This document shows, one piece after another, positions 25,850-34,592 of a stretch of 64,000 nt of DNA. A program made the position numbers and the translations under genes. The notes under the pieces were generated by a model. The model made no database searches and was not told the origin of the DNA. It worked only from the letters and a program-made list of their open reading frames with translations. The stretch is from an uncultured Candidatus Saccharibacteria bacterium (GTDB lineage Bacteria > Patescibacteriota > Saccharimonadia > Saccharimonadales > Saccharimonadaceae): positions 1-64,000 of the forward strand of contig CALEJV010000004.1 in assembly GCA_937898545.1 (NCBI GenBank), read 5' to 3'. How positions within the stretch are numbered: the stretch's first letter is position 1; the number at the start of each line of letters is the position of its first letter.

Positions 25850-26723
25850 GCTTCCCGAAGTTGAGACGATTCGTACGAGCTTAGCTCGCTTGGTGGTGGG
25901 GAAGCAGATTGTGGCAAGTACGGTGTACGACTCGCCCAAGAGCTTTCCCAACGACCCTGCGGCAGTGGCGCACTTCCTGCACGGTGCGACCATCACGGCG
26001 GTGGAGCGCCGCGCTAAAGTGCTGCTGATTCGCCTGAGCACCAACTACACGCTGGTGGTGCACCTCAAGATGACGGGCCAGCTGCTCTTCGTTGGTGAGG
26101 AGCGCTGGGGTGGTGGCCACCCAAACGATAGCTTTCTCCACGAGCTGCCCGACCGCTTAACGCGGGTAGCGCTGACCTTTGCGGATAGCGCGCATTTATA
26201 CTTTAATGACCTGCGCAAATTTGGCTGGATGAAGCTCTATCCTACACCAGAGGTGGCGCAGCTGCCCTTTATGCAAAAAGTCGGGCCCGAGCCGCTCGAC
26301 CCGCATACCACAGCGGCGCAATTCGTCGCGCGCATCCGCCGGCGCAACGGCACGACCATCAAGGCGGCCATCCTTGACCAAACGACCATCGCTGGCGTGG
26401 GGAATATCTATGCCGATGAATCGCTATGGATGACGCAGCTCCACCCCGCCACGCGGGTACGTATGGTGGATGATGAGCAGCTTGCCGCGCTCTTTGCCCA
26501 TATTCGGCAGGTGCTGCAGCTCAGTATTGATAAGGGTGGCAGCACCGACCGCAATTACGTCGATGCTGAAGGTAAGAAGGGGAGCTACCTAGCCTTTGCG
26601 CAGGTGTTTCGGCGTGAGGGGCAGCCCTGCCCGCGCCACCCCGACGTAGAGATTATCAAGATTCGCGTGGCCGGCCGCGGCACGCACATTTGCCCGGTGT
26701 GCCAGGTGAAAGTGGGGGAGTAG
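25842..26723 (+). CDS. mutM: Formamidopyrimidine-DNA glycosylase
   Basis: A 293-residue base-excision enzyme that removes 8-oxoguanine. The N-terminus PELPEVET provides catalytic P2 and E3; RRAKVLL gives the conserved lysine (K59); the helix-two-turn-helix carries IAGVGNIYADESLW. The C-terminal zinc finger reads C-P-R-H ... C-P-V-C, so the second ligand is His instead of Cys. The ATG lies inside the previous gene. Confidence 0.95.
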   Translation: MPELPEVETIRTSLARLVVGKQIVASTVYDSPKSFPNDPAAVAHFLHGATITAVERRAKVLLIRLSTNYTLVVHLKMTGQLLFVGEERWGGGHPNDSFLHELPDRLTRVALTFADSAHLYFNDLRKFGWMKLYPTPEVAQLPFMQKVGPEPLDPHTTAAQFVARIRRRNGTTIKAAILDQTTIAGVGNIYADESLWMTQLHPATRVRMVDDEQLAALFAHIRQVLQLSIDKGGSTDRNYVDAEGKKGSYLAFAQVFRREGQPCPRHPDVEIIKIRVAGRGTHICPVCQVKVGE

Positions 26724-26726
26724 CCG

Positions 26727-27668
26727 ATGCTTTATCTCATCGTGGGAAAGAATAGCTACGTAGCAGAGCAAGAGCTGGCGAAGATTACTCAGCACGCGCC
26801 AGTGCCAGCAGAACACATCGATACTCAGCAGCTTGATGCCGCGGGTTTGGCTGAACTGGTGCGCGGCGTGTCGCTCTTTGCGGTGCAGCGGCTCATTGTG
26901 CTGCGACGCCTGTCTGAGCGCCCAGACCTCTGGGAGCAGCTTGGCCAGTGGGCCCATGATATTCCTGACGAGACGACGCTTGTGCTGGTAGAGCCAGGGC
27001 TAGATAAGCGCACCAAAACGTACAAAGCACTGCACAAAGCCGCGACTATCATCGCTGCTGACCCACTGACCGACCGGCAGCGTCCTGCCGCCGAGCGGTG
27101 GCTGCGCCAGCTCGCTAATAGACGCGGCGTGTCGCTGAGCTCAGCGCATGTGCGCAGCATGGTAGAGCGAGCTCTGGTGCCGGATGAAAAGGGATATGGC
27201 GGGTCGATCGACCAGCTGCAGCTGGCGCACGCTATCGACGCATTGGCTCAGCTCGAGACTATTACCGATGATGCAATTGCCACCGTGTTGCCACCGGCTC
27301 GTGAGTTCTCAGTCTTTGATGTTGTAACCCTCGCAGTAGAGCGCCGAGGTCCAGCTTTGCGAGCTGCCTTAGATGAGCTGCGCCTGAGTCACGACCCATA
27401 CCAAACTGCGGCGCTTATTTGGGCGCAGTGGACTCAGCTGGCGGCGATTGCATGCTATGGCGAGGCAGGGGAGGCAGAGATTGCGCGCGAGCTCTCGCTC
27501 CACCCCTACGTCGTCAAAAAAACCAAGCCGCTCACCACGCAGGTCGCGCCAGCTGATATTCGCACCCTCACCCAGCGGGCTGCTCAGCTTGATGCCGACA
27601 TGAAGACGACAGGCATACCACCGTGGGATGCAGTGGAGAGCTTCTTGTTTGCGGTGGCGGGGCGGTAG
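26727..27668 (+). CDS. holA: DNA polymerase III delta subunit
   Basis: A 313-residue clamp-loader subunit that opens the sliding clamp. It shows the HolA order: an N-terminal Rossmann-like domain (MLYLIVGKNSYVAEQELAKI, then FAVQRLIVLRRL), a middle helical domain with VFDVVTLAVERRG, and a C-terminal collar domain (WAQWTQLAAIACYGEAGEAEIARELSLHPYVVKK). It starts three bases after mutM. Confidence 0.88.
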   Translation: MLYLIVGKNSYVAEQELAKITQHAPVPAEHIDTQQLDAAGLAELVRGVSLFAVQRLIVLRRLSERPDLWEQLGQWAHDIPDETTLVLVEPGLDKRTKTYKALHKAATIIAADPLTDRQRPAAERWLRQLANRRGVSLSSAHVRSMVERALVPDEKGYGGSIDQLQLAHAIDALAQLETITDDAIATVLPPAREFSVFDVVTLAVERRGPALRAALDELRLSHDPYQTAALIWAQWTQLAAIACYGEAGEAEIARELSLHPYVVKKTKPLTTQVAPADIRTLTQRAAQLDADMKTTGIPPWDAVESFLFAVAGR

Positions 27669-27779
27669 TGGGAGTGGTCCAGATAGACGCGTGAGCGTTG
27701 GACAGATAAAGCACTTGGTGTATAAGAACGTGGTATACTATCACCATACAAACACCACTGCAATGCCAAGGAGGTGTAT

Positions 27780-28298
27780 ATGGCTACAGTACAGACAACA
27801 GTTACTACTCAGATGGTGCACACACAGCAGCATTCGCCAGGGCGGCAGTATGGCGTACGCGCATGTCTGCTCATTGCGAGCCTTGCACTGGCCTGCCAGG
27901 CGTTTGTCGATATCTTTATTGGGTGGCGTGCACATACGGTTGTTACATCAAGTGGCGGCCGGCCAACCGGATTGGCACCTGATATGACGGTGCCGAATAT
28001 CTTGTTTGTCTTCGGTATTAATCTTGCTATCCAAGCCATCTACCTTGCCTACACGGCGATTCGTCCCCGAGCCATCCGGAGCAAAGGAAAGCAGGGGATT
28101 GCCATCGTTGCTATCCTTGCTTATCCTGTTGCCGACATGGTGAAGTATACACTCTTCCACCACATTCTCCATACCGGTGTGCCATACAACACATTCCTTG
28201 ATGGGCCTGTACCGTGGACGTCTGGGCTTGTGCTCACCATCGCTGGTTCGCTCTACTTGTGGTATGTGCTGCTGCGGCCGCAAAAGAGCGAGCGCTAG
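27780..28298 (+). CDS. Hypothetical membrane protein
   Basis: A 172-residue protein with four likely membrane helices (CLLIASLALACQAFVDIFIG, NILFVFGINLAIQAIYLAYTAI, IAIVAILAYPVADMVKYTLF, LVLTIAGSLYLWYVLL) after a Gln/Thr-rich, polar N-terminus. No family is recognised. AAGGAGGT precedes the ATG by six bases and TATACT lies near 27734, so this is a leadered, separate unit. Confidence 0.7.
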   Translation: MATVQTTVTTQMVHTQQHSPGRQYGVRACLLIASLALACQAFVDIFIGWRAHTVVTSSGGRPTGLAPDMTVPNILFVFGINLAIQAIYLAYTAIRPRAIRSKGKQGIAIVAILAYPVADMVKYTLFHHILHTGVPYNTFLDGPVPWTSGLVLTIAGSLYLWYVLLRPQKSER

Positions 28299-28400
28299 TA
28301 GCCCCAAGGTTGGCCGGCTCTTTACAAATCCTGCGCCATGCCTTATAATGAGCGCTTGATTGTAGTACTAACCCATAATAACAAGCGATAGAGGAAATTA

Positions 28401-28655
28401 ATGCCCATCATCAAATCAGCTGTCAAACGCATGAAGCAAACGGCTACTCGCCGCCAGCGCAACATTGCTACCAAGCGCGCCATCAAGGCTAGCACCAAGG
28501 CCTTTGCCGCTGAGCCAAGCGCTGCCGCTCTGAGCCAGGCCCAGAGCGAGCTCGACAAAGCCGTCAAGAAGGGTTTGCTCAAGAAAAACACCGCGAGCCG
28601 CCGCAAGGCATCGCTCGCCAAGGCTGCCAAGGCTGCTGGCGTCAAGCTTGCGTAA
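28401..28655 (+). CDS. rpsT: Ribosomal protein S20
   Basis: An 84-residue basic helical protein of the small subunit, with S20 landmarks SAVKRMKQTATRRQRN and a C-terminal KKGLLKKNTASRRKASLAKA. It starts MPIIKSA without the usual N-terminal ANIKSAKKR form but with the same spacing. GAGG sits before the ATG and TATAAT at about 28343 gives a 50-base leader. A terminator follows. Confidence 0.93.
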   Translation: MPIIKSAVKRMKQTATRRQRNIATKRAIKASTKAFAAEPSAAALSQAQSELDKAVKKGLLKKNTASRRKASLAKAAKAAGVKLA

Positions 28656-28682
28656 AGCAATAGGCGCGAGAGCATATACCAA

Positions 28683-28705
28683 AACACCTCGAGAGAGGTG
28701 TTTTT
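28683..28705 (+). terminator. Intrinsic terminator of rpsT
   Basis: AACACCTC (28683-28690) pairs with GAGGTGTT (28695-28702), followed by T. Confidence 0.85.
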
Positions 28706-28815
28706 CTTTGCTATACTTCGCATACCTACCTCTGTTAATCGCGACTTGCCATTGACGAAACGAAATTACTTATGGTAGGATAGATGGAGTTTTGGGTAAG
28801 GCAAAAGTAGGAGCT

Positions 28816-30360
28816 ATGGACGAGATAAAGGTGCGGCAACAAATCATCGACAAACTAGGTGAGAGTAATAATATTTTGGTGGCGGTCAACGCCCACCCCA
28901 CGGTAGATGAGCTGAGTGCAGCACTGGGATTGACGCTTTTGCTCAATAAACTCGACAAGCACGCCACAGCCGTCTTTAGTGGGGATGTACCAACGGCAGT
29001 GGGCTTTTTGGAGCCAGAGCGTACCTTTGAGAGCACGGTGGATAGTCTGCGAGATTTCATCATTGCCCTTGATAAGGAAAAGGCCGACCATTTGCGCTAC
29101 AAGCTCGATGGCGACCTCGTTAAGATTTTCATCACGCCGTACCGCGCAACGATTAGCCAGAGTGATTTGGAATTTAGCCAGGGTGATTACAATGTGCAGT
29201 TCGTCGTGACGATCGGTGTGCGCAGCGAGGATGACCTCGACCCAGCGCTCAAAGGGCATGGCCGCATCCTGCGCGAGTCGCCAGTGGCGGCGCTGCACAT
29301 CGATGCGCCAGGTACGTTGGGTAATATCGTCTGGACGGATCCTCAGGCTAGCAGCTATAGTGAGCTCGCGGCAAGCCTTGCTCAGGGCTTTGATAGTACG
29401 GATGATGAACAGCCGCTCCTCGACAAGCATATTGCCACGGCCTTTTTGACCGGCATTGTAGCGGCTACCGAGCGCTTTAGTAACGAAAAGACCACCTCGC
29501 GTGTTATGACCCTCGCCGCGCAACTGATGAGTGCTGGCGGCGACCAGCAGCTGATTGCGGCCAAGCTCGCCGAAGCCAAGCAGCTCGCTGCAGGCCCAAT
29601 ACCTGCCAAGCCGGCCAGCAAGAAGCCGGCTCAGGCAAATAACAAAGACAAGTCACTCGTTATCTCACACAACGCTGAGGCTGGAAAAAAAAAGCTAAGC
29701 CAGACCGACGCTGACGAAGCCGAGCTGGCTCAGCAACTGGCCAAGAATAATCCACAGCCCGAGCCCGCACCAGCTCCACGGCGCTCATCGGGGCGCAACA
29801 GCAGTGCTGAGCCATGGCGTCAGCCCATCGAGACGCCGCTGAGTGAGCCGAGCCTGGGTGGCACGCTTAATGCTACGACCAAGCAAGCGGCCGATGACAA
29901 GCGCCGCGAGCGCGAAAATGGCCGCAACAAGACCATCCTCTCGCACAAGGGTGGACGCTACCTCGACAGCGACGACACGCCAGGGAGCCAAGCGCCACTC
30001 AATGCCGCCACGGCAGCGCTCGACCATGAGCCAACTGTCCCGAATGTCAATGACATGCCGCGCGTGCCGATGGCTCACAACGACGACATCCTCCCGCCAC
30101 CAACGGGCAAAGAAACCCTGGCCGACCTTGATGCCAAGCACCGAGCTGCACCAGCCGATGATGCCGAAGGGCCAGCCTTGCCACCGCTGCCACCAATGCC
30201 AGATTTCTCTAGCTTGCCGCCACTGCCACCAGGTGTGCCACCGCTGCCTGGCCCTGATGCTGATAACCCCATGGCTCAGCTCGATGCTGCGCTCCAATCT
30301 GAGGCTAAGGCCAAAAAAGACCAAGCCAACCCATCGCAATTCCACGTACCGGAGAAGTAG
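28816..30360 (+). CDS. Degenerate DHH-type protein with long disordered tail
   Basis: A 514-residue protein. The first 230 residues follow the DHH/DHHA1 phosphoesterase fold (SNNILVAVNAHPTVDELSAA, LLLNKLDKHATAVFSGD, LDKHIATAFLTGIVAATERF), but the metal-binding DHH and the first Asp motif are not present, so it is unlikely to cut RNA or nucleotides as the family does. Residues 260-514 are disordered, rich in Lys, Ala, Pro and Asp, and end with a PPLPPLP repeat. TAGGAG precedes the ATG at 28816; an upstream TTG at 28792 has no such site. Confidence 0.75.
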   Translation: MDEIKVRQQIIDKLGESNNILVAVNAHPTVDELSAALGLTLLLNKLDKHATAVFSGDVPTAVGFLEPERTFESTVDSLRDFIIALDKEKADHLRYKLDGDLVKIFITPYRATISQSDLEFSQGDYNVQFVVTIGVRSEDDLDPALKGHGRILRESPVAALHIDAPGTLGNIVWTDPQASSYSELAASLAQGFDSTDDEQPLLDKHIATAFLTGIVAATERFSNEKTTSRVMTLAAQLMSAGGDQQLIAAKLAEAKQLAAGPIPAKPASKKPAQANNKDKSLVISHNAEAGKKKLSQTDADEAELAQQLAKNNPQPEPAPAPRRSSGRNSSAEPWRQPIETPLSEPSLGGTLNATTKQAADDKRRERENGRNKTILSHKGGRYLDSDDTPGSQAPLNAATAALDHEPTVPNVNDMPRVPMAHNDDILPPPTGKETLADLDAKHRAAPADDAEGPALPPLPPMPDFSSLPPLPPGVPPLPGPDADNPMAQLDAALQSEAKAKKDQANPSQFHVPEK

Positions 30361-30395
30361 GGTTTACCACTCTAGCAATATAAAAACACCCAGAG

Positions 30396-30421
30396 AACCA
30401 GCCCTTCGCGGCTGGTTTTTT
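30396..30421 (+). terminator. Intrinsic terminator
   Basis: AACCAGCC (30396-30403) pairs with GGCTGGTT (30410-30417), then a T run. It sits just before the truB promoter. Confidence 0.85.
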
Positions 30422-30433
30422 GTTCCATCATGC

Positions 30434-30446
30434 TATACTAACCACA
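30434..30446 (+). promoter_or_regulatory. Leaderless promoter -10 of truB
   Basis: TATACT at 30434-30439, AACCAC, ATG at 30446; the upstream terminator leaves little room for any longer leader. Confidence 0.65.
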
Positions 30447-31150
30447 TGACGCACCAAACACCCGATTCATCATACGATCACATTCTCCACATCGACAAGC
30501 CAGCTGGTATGACGAGCTTTGGGGTGGTGGCGCGGGTGCGGCGGGTGCTGAGCCAGCAGGCTGGCAAGAAGGTGAAGGTGGGGCACTGTGGTACGCTTGA
30601 CCCCTTTGCAACGGGCCTTTTGCTATTGGTGACGGGCACGGAGTGCCGCAATGCCATGCGCTACACCAAGCTCGACAAGACGTACGAAGCGACGATCATC
30701 CTAGGTCAAACCAGCACCACGGGCGACCCAGAAGGGGAGATTACGCCCTATCTGCTAGAAGATACCAAGGTGCCCATCGCACCGCCATCACGTCAGCAGC
30801 TCGATGCGGTGCTGCAGCGCTTTACTGGCCAGATTCGCCAGCGGCCACCAATCTTTAGTGCCATCAAGATTAATGGCCAGCGAGCCTATAAACTCGCGCG
30901 CGATGGTAAAGAAGTGGAGTTGCCAGAGCGCACCATTACGATCCACTCGCTGGAGGTGCTGGAGTATCAGTATCCGCGGCTCGTCATTCGCACGCGGGTG
31001 AGTAGCGGTACATACATTCGCAGCCTGGCGGTGGATATTGGCAGGCAGCTTGGCACAGGGGCGTACTGCGCGGCGCTGCGGCGTACGGCGATTGCTGATT
31101 GGCTGGTGGCACAGGCGCAGCAGCTGCAGGATTTTGGGATTGTTGATTAG
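30446..31150 (+). CDS. truB: tRNA pseudouridine(55) synthase
   Basis: A 234-residue TruB enzyme that makes the T-loop pseudouridine of tRNA. Motifs: ILHIDKPAGMTSFGVV, then KVGHCGTLDPFATGLL with catalytic D52, then KTYEATIILG, PPIFSAIKINGQRAY and RVSSGTYIRSLAVDIG. The C-terminal PUA domain is short or absent. The frame is open far upstream (to 29843), but that part lies antisense-frame to the disordered tail of the previous gene and is a shadow; the start at 30446 follows a promoter. Confidence 0.95.
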   Translation: MTHQTPDSSYDHILHIDKPAGMTSFGVVARVRRVLSQQAGKKVKVGHCGTLDPFATGLLLLVTGTECRNAMRYTKLDKTYEATIILGQTSTTGDPEGEITPYLLEDTKVPIAPPSRQQLDAVLQRFTGQIRQRPPIFSAIKINGQRAYKLARDGKEVELPERTITIHSLEVLEYQYPRLVIRTRVSSGTYIRSLAVDIGRQLGTGAYCAALRRTAIADWLVAQAQQLQDFGIVD

Positions 31151-31185
31151 CCATATACAATAAATAAAGAAGCGAGGAGTAACCG

Positions 31186-31884
31186 ATGAATATTACGCTA
31201 CACACTGGCACAACCACCGTAACTATCACGACAGATGGCGCGTATATCACCAGCCTGGCCGATGAGCGTGGGGATGTATTCTACCCACTGCAGCAGCTCA
31301 CCGCTCCTGATGGTGAGCGTAAAACGCGCGGTGGCTGCCATGTTTGCCTACCCAACTTTGGCCCGGGCGGAGCGAGTGGTCTGGCGCAGCATGGCTTTGG
31401 CCGCACCAGCCAGTGGCAGGTGGTGGAGCACACCAGCGACCGAGTGGAGCTCATGCTGAGGGGGAGTAGTGCTTATGCTGGGCTGGAGTCTCGCTTGGTG
31501 TATACAGTGGCGGAGCACCAGCTTGCAATGCAGCTCACGCTGGTGAATGTTGGTGAGGATGAACTGCTCGTGGCACCAGCCTTCCATCCATATTTTACGT
31601 ATGATGGTGTGCCAGTGCTGGATGGCCAACCATTAGCCGACCTTACGTCGCTCGCGGAGACGATCTTTGTTGATGGATCCACACGCCAGCTCGTGACGGG
31701 CCTGCGCACCATCACGCTACAGAGTGAGGGGTTACCTCGCTGGGCAGTCTGGACAGATGGGCTGGGTTCGTACCTCTGCGTTGAACCAACACACAGCGGC
31801 AACTCCTTCGCCGATAATCCAGCTCATGCTGCAGTGTTGACGGCAGGGCAGGTGGCGCGGTATGGTGTGCAGGTGGGGTGGTAA
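31186..31884 (+). CDS. Aldose 1-epimerase family protein
   Basis: A 232-residue galactose-mutarotase-fold protein. Visible are the HGFGR motif (catalytic His region), VAPAFHPYFT with the second His, and CVEPTHSGN with the catalytic Glu near the end. It interconverts alpha and beta anomers of hexoses or hexose 6-phosphates. It is shorter than GalM (about 340 residues) and closer in size to the YeaD-type. AGCGAGGAGTAACCG before the ATG supplies a ribosome site. Confidence 0.88.
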   Translation: MNITLHTGTTTVTITTDGAYITSLADERGDVFYPLQQLTAPDGERKTRGGCHVCLPNFGPGGASGLAQHGFGRTSQWQVVEHTSDRVELMLRGSSAYAGLESRLVYTVAEHQLAMQLTLVNVGEDELLVAPAFHPYFTYDGVPVLDGQPLADLTSLAETIFVDGSTRQLVTGLRTITLQSEGLPRWAVWTDGLGSYLCVEPTHSGNSFADNPAHAAVLTAGQVARYGVQVGW

Positions 31885-31931
31885 GTCTACTGCAAGAAGC
31901 GGTAGCGCTCTGAAATCTTAGTATCCTCGAG

Positions 31932-31968
31932 TTGACACTACTGCCCAATAATGGTTATAGTGGAATTA
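31932..31968 (+). promoter_or_regulatory. Full sigma-70 promoter giving a leaderless mRNA
   Basis: TTGACA (31932-31937), an 18-base spacer, TATAGT (31956-31961), GGAATT, ATG at 31968. This is the clearest case of the leaderless pattern, since both hexamers are near consensus. Confidence 0.75.
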
Positions 31969-33308
31969 TGAACCATAACACACCACCATCATCCGAGCAT
32001 CATACCAATGGAGAGTTCCAGGCTTCGCCGGAGAGTCTTAATAGGCTACTAGCAGAGGGGTGGTATACGCTTTATCTCTATGGTGAGCCGTACGAAGAGC
32101 CGCCAGTAGCCCCATCATATGGCGATACGTGGCACCAAGGATATCGTGTGGAGCTGCCAGATGATGTCGTCCGGAAGATATTTATTGGTCAAGGTAGTGA
32201 TGAGGCGATTGCCGTACCAGATGACTACGAGCAGAGCGATAAGGGACGGCGCCTCCAATATCCACAGCAAATTGCCTTCCGCTCCTCGTGTATGCGTAAT
32301 AATCAGCCGACTGGCGATGAGCTCTTTCTTGATATAAAAACCCAACTTCCTATCAAAGGCTCTCATGACGCACTCACTATTGTTCGCACATATGTTATCC
32401 GTAAGGGGGATGGAGAGGGAGATGCAATTGGTACGCAAGAAGTAGAGTATTCGATTGGCCACAAGCGCATTAGCCCGACTAATCTCCGACCTCACACAGA
32501 AGGAACCTTGACAATAGAGGATGCACAGGCGTTGCTTGATGACCTCCAAGTACTCGACACCCCAATGACAGACGACGATGTCCGCCGCCTTGAGGATGTG
32601 CTTGATAAAATACCAAAGCTTGCCGAAAATAACGGTCCACGTGATAGGGTGCGCTACCCCTACGAGAATACCCCAAGCTTTATGGATATGGAGCGCTATG
32701 CAACGCAGCTCGAGCAGTGTTTGCGGAGGCCTGAGAATCAGCAGCTCCAAGCACTCATCGACAAAAGCGAGCCGCTCATCGATCTACCTGTTGCACGTGC
32801 AGATGCTGCGCCCGATCTTGTGTGGCCAACAGCAGAGAATACACAAGGAGTCGACTATCAGTCGCCGTTCCCAGATGCAGAGACATTCTTCGCCGCGCTC
32901 GATATCAGCGAATTTATCGATAGTGACATTGGCAATATGCGCCTCTTACTCACCGAGCCATTCTATGAACCAGAGAGTGATACCGATTATTATGCCGTTG
33001 CTTATCGGGGTAAGCCGGCACGCCGCCGTGCGCATTGTGCTGCGCCCGAGCTTGTGGAGACATTGCAGCAATTTTATACCGCGCTTGATGCTCGGTACCC
33101 CGCAAGGACAGACAACAAGGTGGGCAAGCGGCGGGAGCTCATCGCGATGAGTCAGAACCACCGTGCCATTGCACAGGCAACCTTCCAGTATTACAACCTG
33201 ATGCGGTTGCTAGTGACCAAAGATGACATCAAGCAGCAAGCAGCGCTGCTCGGCCAGGAGAATAATAACACCATCATTACCCAGGCTCACCGGGCACTCC
33301 TTCAGTAG
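31968..33308 (+). CDS. Hypothetical protein
   Basis: A 446-residue soluble acidic protein without a recognised family. The region around 40-160 looks beta-rich (YTLYLYGEPYEEPP, IFIGQGSDEAIAVPDDYEQS), a charged helical section follows (IEDAQALLDDLQVLDT, DDVRRLEDVLDKIPKL), and the C-terminus has a compact helical part (LVETLQQFYTALDARYP, ATFQYYNLMRLLVTKDD). No signal peptide, no membrane segment, no metal motif. The consensus promoter and dedicated leaderless start indicate that it is truly expressed. Confidence 0.7.
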   Translation: MNHNTPPSSEHHTNGEFQASPESLNRLLAEGWYTLYLYGEPYEEPPVAPSYGDTWHQGYRVELPDDVVRKIFIGQGSDEAIAVPDDYEQSDKGRRLQYPQQIAFRSSCMRNNQPTGDELFLDIKTQLPIKGSHDALTIVRTYVIRKGDGEGDAIGTQEVEYSIGHKRISPTNLRPHTEGTLTIEDAQALLDDLQVLDTPMTDDDVRRLEDVLDKIPKLAENNGPRDRVRYPYENTPSFMDMERYATQLEQCLRRPENQQLQALIDKSEPLIDLPVARADAAPDLVWPTAENTQGVDYQSPFPDAETFFAALDISEFIDSDIGNMRLLLTEPFYEPESDTDYYAVAYRGKPARRRAHCAAPELVETLQQFYTALDARYPARTDNKVGKRRELIAMSQNHRAIAQATFQYYNLMRLLVTKDDIKQQAALLGQENNNTIITQAHRALLQ

Positions 33309-33375
33309 GCAAGTATCTGTTAGTAAGGGGAGGTGCGAGAGCTGATATGAGACTTCGAAATTAAGTGCTCTTACA

Positions 33376-33413
33376 TTGACACTGCGTCGCCCTCCTGCTA
33401 CAATACACCAGTA
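33376..33413 (+). promoter_or_regulatory. Promoter of rpsO, leaderless or nearly so
   Basis: TTGACA (33376-33381), 17-base spacer, TACAAT (33399-33404), eight bases, ATG at 33413. Confidence 0.7.
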
Positions 33414-33679
33414 TGATTACTAAGGATAACAAAGCGAAAGCGATTGCTTTGACTCAGGTCAGCAAGAATGACGTCGGCAGCCCACAGGCGCAGGTGTCTA
33501 TCTTGACGGCTCGTATCAAAGAGGTGACCGAACACCTTAAGTCCAACAAGCACGACAACATGGCTCGTCGTGGCCTCAAGCAAATGGTCGGCCGGCGCAA
33601 GCGGCTGCTCCGCTACCTTGAGCGGACGAACTTTGATGCCTACAAAGCAACGCTCGAAACCCTCGGCCTGCGCAAATAA
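33413..33679 (+). CDS. rpsO: Ribosomal protein S15
   Basis: An 88-residue small-subunit protein that binds 16S rRNA early in assembly. Landmarks: DVGSPQAQVSILTARIKEVTEHLKSN (read in two parts, DVGSPQAQVSILT and RIKEVTEHLK), HDNMARRGLKQMVGRRKRLL and the YLERTNFDAY core. No ribosome site precedes the ATG, in line with a leaderless message; the usual S15 autoregulatory leader is therefore not possible here. A terminator follows, so it is monocistronic. Confidence 0.95.
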   Translation: MITKDNKAKAIALTQVSKNDVGSPQAQVSILTARIKEVTEHLKSNKHDNMARRGLKQMVGRRKRLLRYLERTNFDAYKATLETLGLRK

Positions 33680-33699
33680 GCGCCCGCCACGAGAAATAT

Positions 33700-33726
33700 A
33701 CCTCCTCATCTATTGGGGAGGTTTTT
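33700..33726 (+). terminator. Intrinsic terminator of rpsO
   Basis: ACCTCC (33700-33705) pairs with GGAGGT (33717-33722), then TTTTT. Confidence 0.8.
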
Positions 33727-33814
33727 AAGATTCATAGTGCCACGATTGACAAATATCGGCCTAAAATGTATCGTAATATAATATACCACACCATAAACAA
33801 AAAGGAGTTGTAGT

Positions 33815-34516
33815 ATGTACGAAGCAGGGCATGGGGTAAGCAGCCACGGCATTGCTACTCTCGAAGCTATGCTGGGTCGGACCGAGTATGAGAAGGCGGT
33901 GGCTAATTTTGACGCATTTGTCGATCGGCAGCTCGAAGACGTACCGCTGTCTAGTGAAGATCCGGGCCAGCTGCAACGATATGTGACGTATAGCGATCTC
34001 ACGCTTGACGATCTAGTAGAGATTACCGACGTAGCAGATTCGCCACAGACGCGCGAGCTACTCAAGACGACAGAGGCCGAGCAGGTAAAATACCGCGAGC
34101 AGCACAAGGATAATCTCCAACCTCGCGATAGCTTCGATGGCTCGACGCATGTACTGGTGGAACTGTACGAGCATATAACAACACGGTATGGGCAGGTACA
34201 ACGAAGAGAAAAAGGCGCGACCGTCCAGTGTGTTATAAACGGTGTTGGCTTCCGTGGCTATGGCGACGAAGAGTTCGTCCATCAGGTGGATCTTGGTGGG
34301 GCGCAGTACGTGATTGATCCAGATGAACTTGCTGTGCACTATACACAGCAGACACAAACAAAGCCAAGCGGCAACCTTGGCGAGTATGCCCAGGCAGAGG
34401 ATATGGACCTTATCAAGAGGCTCATTGAGCGCTCCAAGAAGAATACCGCACCTACGACGCTTGATGTTGTCCGTGGTGCGGTGAAGCGCGTCGCAGGATT
34501 AGTATCTCGCCCTTAG
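33815..34516 (+). CDS. Hypothetical protein
   Basis: A 233-residue soluble protein of unknown family. The N-terminal half is acidic and helical (HGIATLEAMLGRTEYEKAVA, LDDLVEITDVADSPQTREL). The middle has a beta section (ATVQCVINGVGFRGYGDEEF, HQVDLGGAQYVIDPDELAV). The C-terminus is basic and helical (IKRLIERSKKN, VVRGAVKRVAGLVSRP). AAGGAG lies 10 bases before the ATG, with TATAAT near 33777. Confidence 0.65.
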   Translation: MYEAGHGVSSHGIATLEAMLGRTEYEKAVANFDAFVDRQLEDVPLSSEDPGQLQRYVTYSDLTLDDLVEITDVADSPQTRELLKTTEAEQVKYREQHKDNLQPRDSFDGSTHVLVELYEHITTRYGQVQRREKGATVQCVINGVGFRGYGDEEFVHQVDLGGAQYVIDPDELAVHYTQQTQTKPSGNLGEYAQAEDMDLIKRLIERSKKNTAPTTLDVVRGAVKRVAGLVSRP

Positions 34517-34592
34517 GCGGCTGGTTCTATCATTTGTATCGTGCACCGATGCTATACTAGAAAAAGAAAAAACACCACGAAAGGAGCGCACC

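Noticed and set aside
29843..30445. Long N-terminal extension of truB
   Set aside because: It is an alternative frame of the disordered tail of the previous gene; the truB motifs start after 30446, just after terminator and promoter.
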